From positions 3,187,001 through 3,251,000 of the forward strand of contig NZ_CP159289.1 of the NCBI RefSeq assembly GCF_040448675.1: a stretch of DNA of 64,000 nt. Direction: 5' to 3'. Under the pieces are notes generated by a model that worked only from the letters and a program-made list of their open reading frames with translations, had not been told where the DNA came from and ran no database searches. The translations under genes were made by a program, and so were the position numbers. Origin of the DNA: Dyadobacter sp. 676 (GTDB lineage: Bacteria; Bacteroidota; Bacteroidia; Cytophagales; Spirosomataceae). Shown in pieces: positions 50,147-59,132 of the stretch. Numbering within the stretch: the first letter of the stretch is position 1; every line of letters starts with the position of its first letter.

Positions 50147-53020
50147 CTAGCGAATCACCATCACCGATCCGCGCTTCACGATGGGCGCACGTTCGGGATA
50201 ATAAAGTGCTTCATAGGAAATGATATAAGGATAGCTTCCCGGCTGCACTTTCAGGCCCTTGTAGGTGCCGTCCCAGCGCGCCTCGATGTCGGTAGTAGCA
50301 AAAATGACCTCGCCCCAGCGGTTGTAAATGCGCATCGAGAAGTTGGTGTAATATGCCCCGAACACTTCCAGAATCTCATTATGCCCCTCGCCGTCGGGTG
50401 TAAATGCATCGGGTATAAAGAAACGAGGCTCGCATTTATCGACGACTTCGGTGGATTGCTCTGTAACGCAGCCTTCTTTGTTGGTAGCGCGGACGACGTA
50501 CTTGCCTTCCTGGTTGACCGTGATGGTCCGCGTGGTATCGCCCGAGTGAGGCCACAGGTACGAATACGGCCCCTGCCCGCCAGCGTCCAGGATCACCGAC
50601 TGGCCATCCGGAATGCAAATGAAATTCTCCGGCGCCAGGCCGAGGATCGGAGAAGGCCGTTCGCCCACCTGGATCGTGTCTGAATTGTAGCAATCGTTTC
50701 GATCCTTGACCACAACGCTGTACTGGCCCGGCTGGCTGATCGTCACCTCGCGGGTGTCTTCGCCGGTACTCCATTTATATTCGATCCACCGGTCGCTTTG
50801 AACGCGCAGTACGATGGAGCTGTCGCGGCATAATGTAGTATCGGGCCCGATAGAGAAGGCCGGTGGTTTGCGCAATGTGATTTCAATGGTATCAGCCGCA
50901 TAGCAGTCGCCTTGCGGACCATTGAATGCGATGGCGATATAGCGGCCGGTTGAAGTGGCATTGTAGGTACGTCCGCGACCTACGACCCGTCCACGATTGA
51001 TCCACGCGTATACCTCTGCATTCACTTTCATATCGAGAGGCACATAGGCGCCGCAAGTGTCTTTATCGGGGCCGAGATCGATATTCGAAGGTGTTTCGTA
51101 AATGGTAACCTCCTGTACGATTGTGGTATCCGTACATTTATTGGTAGCGCGCATGGCTACCATGTAAGTGCCGGGCTTTGTATAGGTATAAGTAGCTTGC
51201 TGTTGCTTGGAAGGTGCGGTAAACTGGCCATTTCCAAGAAAATCCCACGAATAGGTGTCTTCGATAGGGTCGCACATCGGACTGGCCTGAAAGATGGTAG
51301 GTTCATTGGTGCAAAATCCATCCGCCTCGAAGCCAGGTCCTTGTGATTCCTGGGTGAAGTCCTGTACCATATTCGGAAGGCCTAGCTGGCTCTTTTTGCC
51401 GCCCAGATTTACGCCGTCGCGCTCATAATCGACGCCGGTCAATGAGTTGCCTTCCGGTTCGCCGATCACAGCAAGGTATTCGCTGCCTTCAATGGCCATG
51501 TAAATCCTGCCGTCCGGCCCGAATTGCAGGGCGCCGTATTTCTGCGTCGCGGAACTGTCGATTGTAATGGCTGTTGCCGTTACAAGGCTGTCGGGCAAGG
51601 ACAGGTCGTATTGTTTCAAAAGCGATTTCGTGCCGTTCTCACCCTGGAATGATACGTACATTTTTTCGCCGCTCGGAGAGAATTCGATACCATAGGCAAT
51701 AGGCGGCGCGGGGCCGAGGTCCATGGTTTTTTTGTAGGTCAATGTGCCTGTCGAGTCGTTGAAACTGAATAGCTCCACGTAGTTTCTTGCCGGTCCCGGA
51801 ATTACCACGGCCAGTTGGCGTTCGCCGGTAGTACTGTCGGGCGACGAGAATTTCATATAACCCTCGGCCTTGTTGGTACTGTCATGCGCCATTCCCAACT
51901 CAGGTGCCGATACTTCGACGAGCCCGCCGGTGGTGGCGTGGAAAATGCGGAATTTATTGGTGCCGTAATCGTGCGAGACGACCCAGTAGGTACTGTCTCG
52001 GTCGTTCCGGACGGAGGCGATGCGCTCGGTGGTAGGCTGTTGCAGGGTAGTGTTTTGTTCGATGATTTGCCCTAAACCATTATTCCTGCGCATATCCACA
52101 ACGCTTACCGTCAGCAACTTTTCGCCATTGATATCCGATGTCGTAAATACATTATATAGGTACTCGCAGCCTTTACAAGTTGGCTGGGGAACAATAAGTA
52201 CCGATTGCGTGGAATTCGGACTGCCCTTCATGGGTGCACAGGGGCCGAAGGTACACGTCATTTCGTCCCCGTTCTTGTTCCATATCTTGATACCGTCGGA
52301 ATAAAACAGCAGCTGGCCCTTAGAATTGGCAATGGACGACGTCCCTTCCGGGGTATTCAGCTTGCCGTCGGTAAGCGGACTTGGCGGCGTATTCGAAAAA
52401 TCCAGGCCTGCATTACCACCGAAGTACCATTTCGACCCTTCCTGCGCTTGCGGCTCCATACAGATCTTGACGTTGATACGATCCTGGATTTTACAGCCGT
52501 TGGGCATGATAACCTCTACGGAGTAACAGCCTGAACTGTCAACTTTTAACGTTTGTGTCGTATCGCCTTTGGGATACCAGATGTATTTGGCACCGGCCGG
52601 CGCACCGTTGGGATAGGGATCGAGAATGAGCGTATCGCCCTTACAAATGGTCGTATCCTGGCGCCATTGCTGGAACTGCGGCGGGAGCTCGCCGATATTG
52701 ACGACCTTGGACACTGTTTCCTGCGCCCCGTTTTGCAGCGTACGGACGAGCGTCACCGTATAGGCGCCTGGGGCCATGTAAGAATGTTGCGGATTGCGGC
52801 GCGTATCGGTTGCTCCGCCTTCACCGAAGCTCCACCGCCATGCCCTGGCCGTGCTGACGGTATCCCTGAACGAAGTAGAGTCCGCTTCGCAATCCGGGTT
52901 TTGCATACATTGTCCCTGAACCAAAAAGGGCGTCTGCGCCAGCGTGCGCATGCCGGTTAATAGCATGAGCAGGCAGAGGACATAAAAAAAGTGCTGGTAC
53001 CTATTATAAAATCGCCCCAT
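50147..53020 (-). CDS. large secreted PKD-domain protein with type IX CHU_C-type C-terminal domain
   Basis: A 957-residue exported protein with an N-terminal signal segment (FFYVLCLLMLLTGMRTLAQT). PKD-like domains occur near residues 40-110 (WRWSFGEGGATDTRRNPQHS, YMAPGAYTVTLVR) and 590-665 (YSWDFLGNG, YTYTKPGTYMVAMRATNKC). Between them is a WD40/propeller-like part (WYFGGNAGLDFS, QLGLPNM). The last about 90 residues, FFIPDAFTPDGEGHNEILEV and FSMRIYNRWGEVIF, then WDGTYKGLKVQPGSYPYIIS, are the gliding-motility-associated (type B) C-terminal domain that directs export by the type IX system. The PorP/SprF-like gene opposite is its likely partner. Confidence 0.9.
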   Translation of the reverse strand: MGRFYNRYQHFFYVLCLLMLLTGMRTLAQTPFLVQGQCMQNPDCEADSTSFRDTVSTARAWRWSFGEGGATDTRRNPQHSYMAPGAYTVTLVRTLQNGAQETVSKVVNIGELPPQFQQWRQDTTICKGDTLILDPYPNGAPAGAKYIWYPKGDTTQTLKVDSSGCYSVEVIMPNGCKIQDRINVKICMEPQAQEGSKWYFGGNAGLDFSNTPPSPLTDGKLNTPEGTSSIANSKGQLLFYSDGIKIWNKNGDEMTCTFGPCAPMKGSPNSTQSVLIVPQPTCKGCEYLYNVFTTSDINGEKLLTVSVVDMRRNNGLGQIIEQNTTLQQPTTERIASVRNDRDSTYWVVSHDYGTNKFRIFHATTGGLVEVSAPELGMAHDSTNKAEGYMKFSSPDSTTGERQLAVVIPGPARNYVELFSFNDSTGTLTYKKTMDLGPAPPIAYGIEFSPSGEKMYVSFQGENGTKSLLKQYDLSLPDSLVTATAITIDSSATQKYGALQFGPDGRIYMAIEGSEYLAVIGEPEGNSLTGVDYERDGVNLGGKKSQLGLPNMVQDFTQESQGPGFEADGFCTNEPTIFQASPMCDPIEDTYSWDFLGNGQFTAPSKQQQATYTYTKPGTYMVAMRATNKCTDTTIVQEVTIYETPSNIDLGPDKDTCGAYVPLDMKVNAEVYAWINRGRVVGRGRTYNATSTGRYIAIAFNGPQGDCYAADTIEITLRKPPAFSIGPDTTLCRDSSIVLRVQSDRWIEYKWSTGEDTREVTISQPGQYSVVVKDRNDCYNSDTIQVGERPSPILGLAPENFICIPDGQSVILDAGGQGPYSYLWPHSGDTTRTITVNQEGKYVVRATNKEGCVTEQSTEVVDKCEPRFFIPDAFTPDGEGHNEILEVFGAYYTNFSMRIYNRWGEVIFATTDIEARWDGTYKGLKVQPGSYPYIISYEALYYPERAPIVKRGSVMVIR

Positions 53021-53244
53021 GTTTCGTTACTTGTTCAAACACCCCTGGCCGTCTCATAGAATATTCAAGTTACCCGACATTACTAACGAAAATAAAATGT
53101 TAAAATTTTGTGCGGTAATGTCGCGAAAACCACTCTAATTTGAATATTAATACGCAATTTGAGGATATTTTGTGAAATTAATCAGGTAAATTTTTTGAGC
53201 CCGGAACGGGGCCGTTTTTCAGGAAGCGGCAAGCCAATAAATCT
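53021..53244. promoter_or_regulatory. shared divergent promoter region for the T9SS cargo and porP/sprF-like gene
   Basis: 224 AT-rich bases between two divergent genes. CTAATTTG near 53139 and several TTTTG words could serve as -7 elements, but no exact TAnnTTTG with a correctly spaced TTTG is seen on either strand. A short GC-rich dyad (GCCCGGAACGGGGC) before TTTTT lies close to the porP start. Confidence 0.4.
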
Positions 53245-54276
53245 ATGATCAAGCGTTTACTTCCTCTCTTCCTACTGACACTGCTTTGCCTGAAAGGTTG
53301 GAGCCAGGACCCGCAATTTTCGCAGTTCTACGCGAACCCGTTGTACCTGAACCCCGCGCTTGCCGGAGGGGCACTGGCACCGCGCGCTACCATCAATTAC
53401 CGGAATCAATGGCCATCCCTGTCGGCGAATTTTGTGACGACATCTATCGGAGCGGATGTGTTTCTGCCTAATTTCAATAGTGGCGTAGGCGTGCTGGTGA
53501 CAATGGACAGCCAGGGCCTTGGAAACCTCAAATCGACAGAGGCGGCCCTGCAATATTCCTATCAGATTCAATTCAATGAACTGACCTCGCTACGGCTCGG
53601 GATCCAAGGGGGCATAGCTTCGCGCACACTCGATTATTTCGGACTGACTTTTGGAGACCAATACAATAATGGCGGACTTACGGGCCAACCATCGGAAGAC
53701 CCGTTCGCAAAGGGCGGCCCGAACGTTTTCTATGCCGATTTTGGTGCCGGAGCGATGCTGTATTCGGACTGGTACTGGGCCGGAATTTCAGCGCATCACC
53801 TGAACAGGCCCAATCAGGCATTTTCAAGTCTGACCGAAGCACGTTTGCCGGTAAAGGCCAGCTTGCAGGCCGGTTTACGCATTCCGTTTGCGGGTTACAC
53901 GTTCCTGGGCGACGAAATAGACAAGGAGAAGACAATTTCGCCGGCGATCATGTATAAAAAACAGGGAAAATATGATCAGTTCGATGCCGGGATGTATGTA
54001 ACCGTCGAGCCGCTCGTGCTTGGTTTGTGGTACCGCGGGATTCCGTTCAAGAAATACGAGCAGAATATCAACAACCACGAATCGCTTATTTTCCTGGCCG
54101 GCTATCGTCAGGATAAATTTTCGATCGGTTATAGCTATGACCTCACGATTTCTACATTGGGCGCAGGTAGCGGCGGGGCACACGAGATTTCACTTTCCTA
54201 CGTTTTCGCGCCGCTGGAATCCAAGCCGAAGCGCCCGAAAACCCGCAAGCGCCAGCTTTCATGTCCCAAATTCTGA
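53245..54276 (+). CDS. PorP/SprF-family type IX secretion outer-membrane protein
   Basis: A 343-residue outer-membrane barrel with signal peptide (LLPLFLLTLLCLKGWSQ) and the family start DPQFSQFYANPLYLNPALAG, then YRNQWPSL and ADVFLPNFNSGVGVLVTMDS, ending SLSYVF. In T9SS organisms PorP/SprF-like proteins pair with specific type B cargo proteins, and the divergent cargo gene fits that rule. Confidence 0.92.
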   Translation: MIKRLLPLFLLTLLCLKGWSQDPQFSQFYANPLYLNPALAGGALAPRATINYRNQWPSLSANFVTTSIGADVFLPNFNSGVGVLVTMDSQGLGNLKSTEAALQYSYQIQFNELTSLRLGIQGGIASRTLDYFGLTFGDQYNNGGLTGQPSEDPFAKGGPNVFYADFGAGAMLYSDWYWAGISAHHLNRPNQAFSSLTEARLPVKASLQAGLRIPFAGYTFLGDEIDKEKTISPAIMYKKQGKYDQFDAGMYVTVEPLVLGLWYRGIPFKKYEQNINNHESLIFLAGYRQDKFSIGYSYDLTISTLGAGSGGAHEISLSYVFAPLESKPKRPKTRKRQLSCPKF

Positions 54277-54376
54277 AAGCTTCGAAAAAAATTAGTGGGA
54301 ATTGAAATAGGGTAAACCCGGAAGGCAAAAGTCTTTTTTTAGTGGTTATTCACTATTTAAAGACATTATAAAGGAC

Positions 54377-55165
54377 ATGTCCAATTACCGAAACCTCAAT
54401 TTCCTTTTCACATTGTTACTGCTTATGGTCGCGTTGAGCGCCGTGGCAGCGCCTCCCAAACGGGAATTTTACGAAATCAAAATCTACCACCTCAAAAATG
54501 CGGATCAGGAAGCACGTGTGGAAGCATTTCTGAGGGACGCATATGTTCCCGGTGCCCATCGGGCGGGGATCAAAAATGTTGGCGTTTTCAAGCCGGTCCC
54601 TACCGATACCATGGCTGGCAAGCTGATTTATGTGTTTACACCATTGAAATCCCTCGACCAGCTGCTGACTTTGCCCAAAACTCTGGAGAAGGACGAAGCT
54701 TATGCATCTGCCGGAAAGGATTACATCGATGCAAATTATAAAAACCCGCCTTACGCGCGTTTCGAGTCGATCATCCTGCAAGCATTCACGGATGCGCCCG
54801 TTCACATGAAGCCAAATCTGACCGGTCCGAAAAGCCAGCGCGTGTATGAATTGCGTAGCTACGAAGGCCATACCGAGAAAATCTACCGGAACAAGGTGAA
54901 GATGTTCAACGCGGGTGGCGAAGTTCCGCTTTTTAAACGTCTGGGTTTCAATGCAGTATTCTATGGCGAGGTGATTGCCGGCAGCCATATGCCGAACCTG
55001 ATGTATATGACTACTTTCGAGGATAAGGCCTCGCGTGACGCGCACTGGAAATCGTTCAGCGACGATGCCGAATGGAATAAGCTGAAAGCAAATCCGGAGT
55101 ATCAGAATAACGTTTCAAAAAACACCAGCTTCTTCTTGTATCCGACCGAATATTCGGATATATAG
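54377..55165 (+). CDS. exported NIPSNAP-domain protein
   Basis: A 262-residue protein with a signal peptide (FLFTLLLLMVALSAVAA) and two NIPSNAP ferredoxin-like halves: FYEIKIYHLKNADQEARVEA in the first and VYELRSYEGHTEKIYRNKVK, then MFNAGGEVPLFKRLGFNAVF, in the second. The pattern of such proteins in Bacteroidota suggests a small periplasmic enzyme or binding role; function unknown. A terminator follows. Confidence 0.87.
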   Translation: MSNYRNLNFLFTLLLLMVALSAVAAPPKREFYEIKIYHLKNADQEARVEAFLRDAYVPGAHRAGIKNVGVFKPVPTDTMAGKLIYVFTPLKSLDQLLTLPKTLEKDEAYASAGKDYIDANYKNPPYARFESIILQAFTDAPVHMKPNLTGPKSQRVYELRSYEGHTEKIYRNKVKMFNAGGEVPLFKRLGFNAVFYGEVIAGSHMPNLMYMTTFEDKASRDAHWKSFSDDAEWNKLKANPEYQNNVSKNTSFFLYPTEYSDI

Positions 55166-55191
55166 CATCCGAAACGGTTCGAGTCATTTTG

Positions 55192-55244
55192 AAATGATGG
55201 ATCAGGCAGGTTCCGTTTCGGGCAGGCCGGTCCGTCATTTTTTT
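55192..55244 (+). terminator. rho-independent terminator after the NIPSNAP gene
   Basis: A stem AAATGATGGA (55192-55201) with TCCGTCATTT (55231-55240), one G-T pair, is followed by TTTT. Upstream, CCGAAACGG (from 55169) is complementary to CCGTTTCGG inside the loop, giving an alternative fold. Confidence 0.78.
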
Positions 55245-55261
55245 GTTTAAAACCCAATATT

Positions 55262-56272
55262 ATGAAAGCCGCTATTTTAAAGAACCTTCATGAGCCGCTG
55301 GTGATTGAAGATGTCGAGAAGCCCGTTCCGGGACCAGGAGAGGTGCTCGTCCAGGTAAAAGCCGCGTCGCTGAACCACCGCGATGTGTGGATACAAAAAG
55401 GACTTTATCCCCGTATTACGACGCCGATTATCCCCGGCTCCGACGGTGCGGGCGTTGTAGCCGAAGCGGGCGATGGTGTCGCCAAAAGCTGGATCGGCAA
55501 GGAAGTAATCATCAATCCATCGCAAAACTGGGGCGATAATCCCGATTTTTACAGTGATGACCACAAGATTCTGGGCCTACCTGATAACGGAACGTTTGCA
55601 GCATATGTAAAGACGGAAGCGAAATACCTGGCCGAAAAGCCGGCGCATTTATCTTTTGAAGAGGCGGCCGCATTGCCGTTAGGCGGGCTTACCGCCTGGC
55701 GCTCGCTGATGACCCGTTGCCGGTTCAAAGAAGGCGATCGCGTACTCGTAACAGGCGCGGGTGGGGGTGTGGCGCTTTTTGCGATCCAGTTTGCCATCGC
55801 GGCAGGCGCGGAAGTGTGGGTAACCTCGGGCTCGGACCAAAAGATACAGCGCGCGGTTGAAATGGGTGCGAAAGGAGGGATTAATTACAGGAACCCGACC
55901 TGGTTCCGCGACCTGCTAGTGAAAGCGCGCGGACCCAAGACGGGGTATTTCAATGTAATTATCGATAGCGCGGGCGGCCCCGGTTTTGCGAAACTGATCG
56001 ACATTGCTGCTCCTGGTGCACGCATTTGTTTTTATGGCGGAGGTACCGGCAACATCACAGATATCGTGCCTGCAAAAGTGTTCTTCAAACAACTTAATAT
56101 CTATGGCAGCACCATGGGTACCGAGCAGGAATTCGCCGATATGGTAAAGTTTGTCGGAGAAAAACGGATCGTACCCGTAATCGATAAGGTATTCCCGCTG
56201 GAAGAAGCCGAGCAGGCGCTTCGCTATATGGATTCCGGCCAGCAATTCGGCAAGATTGTGCTTTCCGTATAA
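55262..56272 (+). CDS. zinc-type MDR alcohol dehydrogenase/quinone oxidoreductase family
   Basis: A 336-residue medium-chain dehydrogenase/reductase. N-terminal GroES-like domain (PVPGPGEVLVQVKAASLNHR, then DVWIQKG, PIIPGSDGAGVV), then the Rossmann domain VLVTGAGGGVALFAIQFAIAA. The cysteine/histidine set of catalytic zinc is not obvious, so it may be a quinone-oxidoreductase-like or enoyl reductase member. It converges on murQ with two bases between the stops. Substrate unknown. Confidence 0.85.
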   Translation: MKAAILKNLHEPLVIEDVEKPVPGPGEVLVQVKAASLNHRDVWIQKGLYPRITTPIIPGSDGAGVVAEAGDGVAKSWIGKEVIINPSQNWGDNPDFYSDDHKILGLPDNGTFAAYVKTEAKYLAEKPAHLSFEEAAALPLGGLTAWRSLMTRCRFKEGDRVLVTGAGGGVALFAIQFAIAAGAEVWVTSGSDQKIQRAVEMGAKGGINYRNPTWFRDLLVKARGPKTGYFNVIIDSAGGPGFAKLIDIAAPGARICFYGGGTGNITDIVPAKVFFKQLNIYGSTMGTEQEFADMVKFVGEKRIVPVIDKVFPLEEAEQALRYMDSGQQFGKIVLSV

Positions 56273-56274
56273 CG

Positions 56275-57078
56275 TTATTTCCGAACGGATTCGATAGCAG
56301 CGCGGACGCTTCCGTGCTCGTCGAGCAATGATTGCGCTTCGTCCGGGGAGATATTCAGCTCATCGATGATCATACGCAACGCCCTGTTGACCAGTTTTTC
56401 ATTGGTGAGCTGCATATCCACCATTTTATTTCCCTTCACTTTGCCCAGGCGGATCATTACCGAGGTCGAAATCATATTCAGCACCAGTTTTTGAGCTGTT
56501 CCTGACTTCATACGGGTGCTACCGGTCAGGAATTCGGGGCCAACCACTACTTCCACCGGAAATTCTGCCGCTTCCGCCACCGCGGAGCCATCGTTGCACA
56601 CCACGCATCCGGTAAGCAAACCAGCCTTCCGGGCTTCGTTCAAGCCGCCGATTACATAAGGCGTGCGACCCGACGCCGCTATACCTATTAATGTATCATT
56701 CCCGTTCGGTTTGTAAACAGCGAGATCTTTCCATGCCTGATTCCAGTCGTCCTCCGCATTTTCGACGGCTTTGCGAATGGCCGTGTCGCCACCTGCGATG
56801 ATCCCGACCACGAGATCGAACGGTACGCCGAATGTCGGCGGGCATTCGGAAGCATCCACTACCCCCAGTCGTCCGCTGGTGCCCGCACCGATATAGAAGA
56901 GCCGGCCACCTTTTTGCATCCTGGGAACGATCTGCTCTACCAGAGCTTCGATCTGCGGAATCGACTTCTGGACGGCGTGAGGCACGGTCTGATCCTCGCG
57001 GTTAATGGAGGTCAGGATCTCGTGCACACTCATTTTTTCAAGATCCTGGTAGTTGGAAGACGATTCGGTTGTCAGCAT
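56275..57078 (-). CDS. murQ: N-acetylmuramic acid 6-phosphate etherase
   Basis: Cleaves the lactyl ether of MurNAc-6-P to GlcNAc-6-P in peptidoglycan recycling. The SIS-domain protein of 267 residues has RLFYIGAGTSGRLGVVDASE, CPPTFG, GIAASGRTPYVIGGL and GPEFLTGSTRMKSGTAQKLV. ATG 57078 is chosen because the extension upstream is basic and not family-like. Divergent from the ilv operon leader. Confidence 0.93.
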   Translation of the reverse strand: MLTTESSSNYQDLEKMSVHEILTSINREDQTVPHAVQKSIPQIEALVEQIVPRMQKGGRLFYIGAGTSGRLGVVDASECPPTFGVPFDLVVGIIAGGDTAIRKAVENAEDDWNQAWKDLAVYKPNGNDTLIGIAASGRTPYVIGGLNEARKAGLLTGCVVCNDGSAVAEAAEFPVEVVVGPEFLTGSTRMKSGTAQKLVLNMISTSVMIRLGKVKGNKMVDMQLTNEKLVNRALRMIIDELNISPDEAQSLLDEHGSVRAAIESVRK

Positions 57079-57187
57079 TGTGGTTCGCGTTTTTTTGGTT
57101 TCAAAATTAAATCTTTTCCAATAATGATCCACCCCGGCAGGAAATTTGGTATTTATCGTAGATTAACAACAAAAAATCCTTAGAATG

Positions 57188-57219
57188 TTTGGAAAATAAA
57201 AAGATTGGCTCCTAATTTG
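57188..57219 (+). promoter_or_regulatory. putative promoter of the ilv operon leader
   Basis: TTTG at 57188-57191 and CTAATTTG at 57212-57219 are separated by 20 bases, the layout of the Bacteroidota promoter TTTG-N19/20-TAnnTTTG, with the two TA positions of the -7 box not matched. A start near 57226 would give a leader RNA of about 177 bases before ilvD. A perfect 16-bp palindrome CAGCGAAATTTCGCTG follows at 57237-57252. Confidence 0.55.
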
Positions 57220-57270
57220 TAGCACTAAGTCAAAAGCAGCGAAATTTCGCTGGACTTTAATGTTACGCTG

Positions 57271-57324
57271 ATGAAACTGATTCTAATCGTCCCGGTCCTA
57301 ATTATCGTCACGCCACAGGCGTGA
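57271..57324 (+). CDS. ilv operon leader peptide
   Basis: A 17-codon ORF, MKLILIVPVLIIVTPQA, with 10 of 17 residues Ile, Leu or Val, ending in TGA. The control codons run from 57277 to 57309. Its stop lies in the 5' arm of the antiterminator helix. The arrangement is that of ribosome-mediated attenuation: starvation for charged Ile/Leu/Val tRNA would stall the ribosome in the codon run and favour read-through into ilvD. Too short for normal gene finding. Confidence 0.88.
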   Translation: MKLILIVPVLIIVTPQA

Positions 57325-57384
57325 GTGGGATGATAGCACATAACTGGCACCTCACTCACCCACCGAGTGGGGTGTTTTTATTTT
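57309..57384 (+). promoter_or_regulatory. ilv attenuator: pause hairpin, antiterminator and terminator
   Basis: Three alternative helices are visible. Pause hairpin: CACGCC (57309-57314), ACA, GGCGTG (57318-57323). Antiterminator: GTGAGTGGG (57321-57329) with CTCACTCAC (57351-57359), 9 bp with one G-U. Terminator: CACCTCACTC (57348-57357), loop ACCCACC, GAGTGGGGTG (57365-57374), then TTTTTATTTT. Antiterminator and terminator share 57351-57357, so they exclude each other. The antiterminator and pause helices share 57321-57323. Confidence 0.88.
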
Positions 57385-57402
57385 AAATACAATCATTCAC
57401 TA

Positions 57403-59088
57403 ATGGCGACAGAATTAAACAAATTTTCGAAGACCCTTACCCAGGAAGTGACCAATCCCGCCGCACAAGCAATGCTTTACGGAATTGGTTTGAAAGAAGA
57501 AGACTTTGTTAAACCCCAAATCGGGATTGCGAGCACAGGCTATGAAGGCAACCCGTGCAATATGCACTTGAACGGCCTGTCGGTGTATGTGAAACAAGGA
57601 GTGAACGCCAACGACATGGTCGGCCTGATCTTCAACACAATCGGTGTTTCCGACGGTATGACCAACGGTAACGACGGAATGCGCTACTCGCTGCCCAGCC
57701 GCGATATTATCGCCGACTCCATCGAAACGGTTGTAGCGGCACAATGGTATGACGGCGTTATCGCGGTGGTAGGTTGTGACAAAAATATGCCCGGCGCTAT
57801 AATGGCGATGGCGCGTCTCGACCGCCCTTCCATCATGGTGTACGGTGGAACGATCCGCTCGGGACATTATAAAGGACAGAAGCTGGACATCGTTTCCGCA
57901 TTCGAAGCATTGGGCAAGAAGTTCGCGAACAATATTTCTGACGAAGATTATAAAGGAGTAATCCAGAATTCGATCCCCGGCCAGGGTGCCTGCGGTGGTA
58001 TGTACACTGCCAACACGATGGCGTCGTCGATCGAAGCAATGGGGTTGAGCCTGCCGTTCAGCAGCTCCTACCCGGCTACGCACGAAGGCAAGCAGGAGGA
58101 ATGCAAGAAGATCGGTGCGGCTATGAAGAAATTGCTCGAACTGAATATTACCCCGAAAGATATTATTACCAGAAAATCGCTCGAAAACGCGTTGACCGTG
58201 GTGATGGCGCTCGGCGGCTCGACTAATGCGGCATTGCATTACCTTGCGATCGCTCGCGCGGCGGGTATTCCCTTGACTTTGGATGACATTCAGGCGATTT
58301 CCGACCGCACACCATTCATTGCCGATTTGAAGCCTAGCGGCAAGTATTTCATGGAGGATATCCTCGAAATCGGCGGTGTTCCGGCGGTGACCAAGTATTT
58401 GTATTCCAAAGGCTTGATCCACGGCGACTGCATTACCGTAACCGGAAAGACAGTCGCGGAAAACCTCGCCGAGGCACCCGATTTGAATTTTGAAACACAA
58501 AAAATGGTGTTCCCGATCGAAACACCGATCAAGCAAACGGGGCATATTCAGGTATTGTACGGTAACCTGGCACCAACCGGCGCGGTAGCGAAGATTACCG
58601 GCAAGGAAGGGCTGACATTCGACGGAACAGCAAAAGTGTGCGAGCACGAAACGGAGATCATCGAAATGCTGGCGAAAGGCGAAATCCTGCCCGGCCACGT
58701 GGTGGTGATCCGTAACGCGGGCCCGAAGGGTGGCCCGGGTATGTCGGAAATGCTCAAACCTACTTCCGCGGTAATGGGCGCAGGCCTTGGCGACAAGATC
58801 GCGTTGATCACCGACGGCCGTTTCTCGGGCGGTACCCACGGTTTCGTAGTAGGCCACATTACGCCGGAAGCATTCGAAGGTGGTCCGATCGCATTGGTGA
58901 AAGACGGCGACCGCATTTCCATCGACGCCAACACCCGCGTATTGACGCTGCATATATCCGATGAAGAAATGGCAGCCCGTAGAGCGGCCTGGGTACAGCC
59001 GGCGCCGAAATTCACAAAAGGTATGCTGGGAAGATATATCAGAACCGTGAAGTCGGCCAGCGAAGGTTGTGTGACCGACGAAGCGTAA
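57403..59088 (+). CDS. ilvD: dihydroxy-acid dehydratase
   Basis: Dehydrates 2,3-dihydroxy-isovalerate and -methylvalerate to the keto acids of valine and isoleucine, with an Fe-S cluster. 561 residues. Fe-S and Mg ligands fit [20 protein letters not shown] and [13 protein letters not shown]. Other signatures are [20 protein letters not shown] and [22 protein letters not shown] 57403 is chosen; an upstream in-frame GTG lies inside the attenuator terminator. First gene of the operon. Confidence 0.96.
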   Translation: MATELNKFSKTLTQEVTNPAAQAMLYGIGLKEEDFVKPQIGIASTGYEGNPCNMHLNGLSVYVKQGVNANDMVGLIFNTIGVSDGMTNGNDGMRYSLPSRDIIADSIETVVAAQWYDGVIAVVGCDKNMPGAIMAMARLDRPSIMVYGGTIRSGHYKGQKLDIVSAFEALGKKFANNISDEDYKGVIQNSIPGQGACGGMYTANTMASSIEAMGLSLPFSSSYPATHEGKQEECKKIGAAMKKLLELNITPKDIITRKSLENALTVVMALGGSTNAALHYLAIARAAGIPLTLDDIQAISDRTPFIADLKPSGKYFMEDILEIGGVPAVTKYLYSKGLIHGDCITVTGKTVAENLAEAPDLNFETQKMVFPIETPIKQTGHIQVLYGNLAPTGAVAKITGKEGLTFDGTAKVCEHETEIIEMLAKGEILPGHVVVIRNAGPKGGPGMSEMLKPTSAVMGAGLGDKIALITDGRFSGGTHGFVVGHITPEAFEGGPIALVKDGDRISIDANTRVLTLHISDEEMAARRAAWVQPAPKFTKGMLGRYIRTVKSASEGCVTDEA

Positions 59089-59132
59089 AAGATCAAGGAC
59101 AGAAATTCATCCGACTAAATAAAACAGAGGTC

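Noticed and set aside
57367..57402. Extended start of ilvD at a GTG
   Set aside because: It lies in the 3' arm of the attenuator terminator; ATG 57403 matches the family N-terminus.
57415..58953. 512-codon open frame antisense to ilvD
   Set aside because: The codon pattern of the real gene on the + strand explains it; the protein has low-complexity His/Arg/Phe-rich composition and no motifs.
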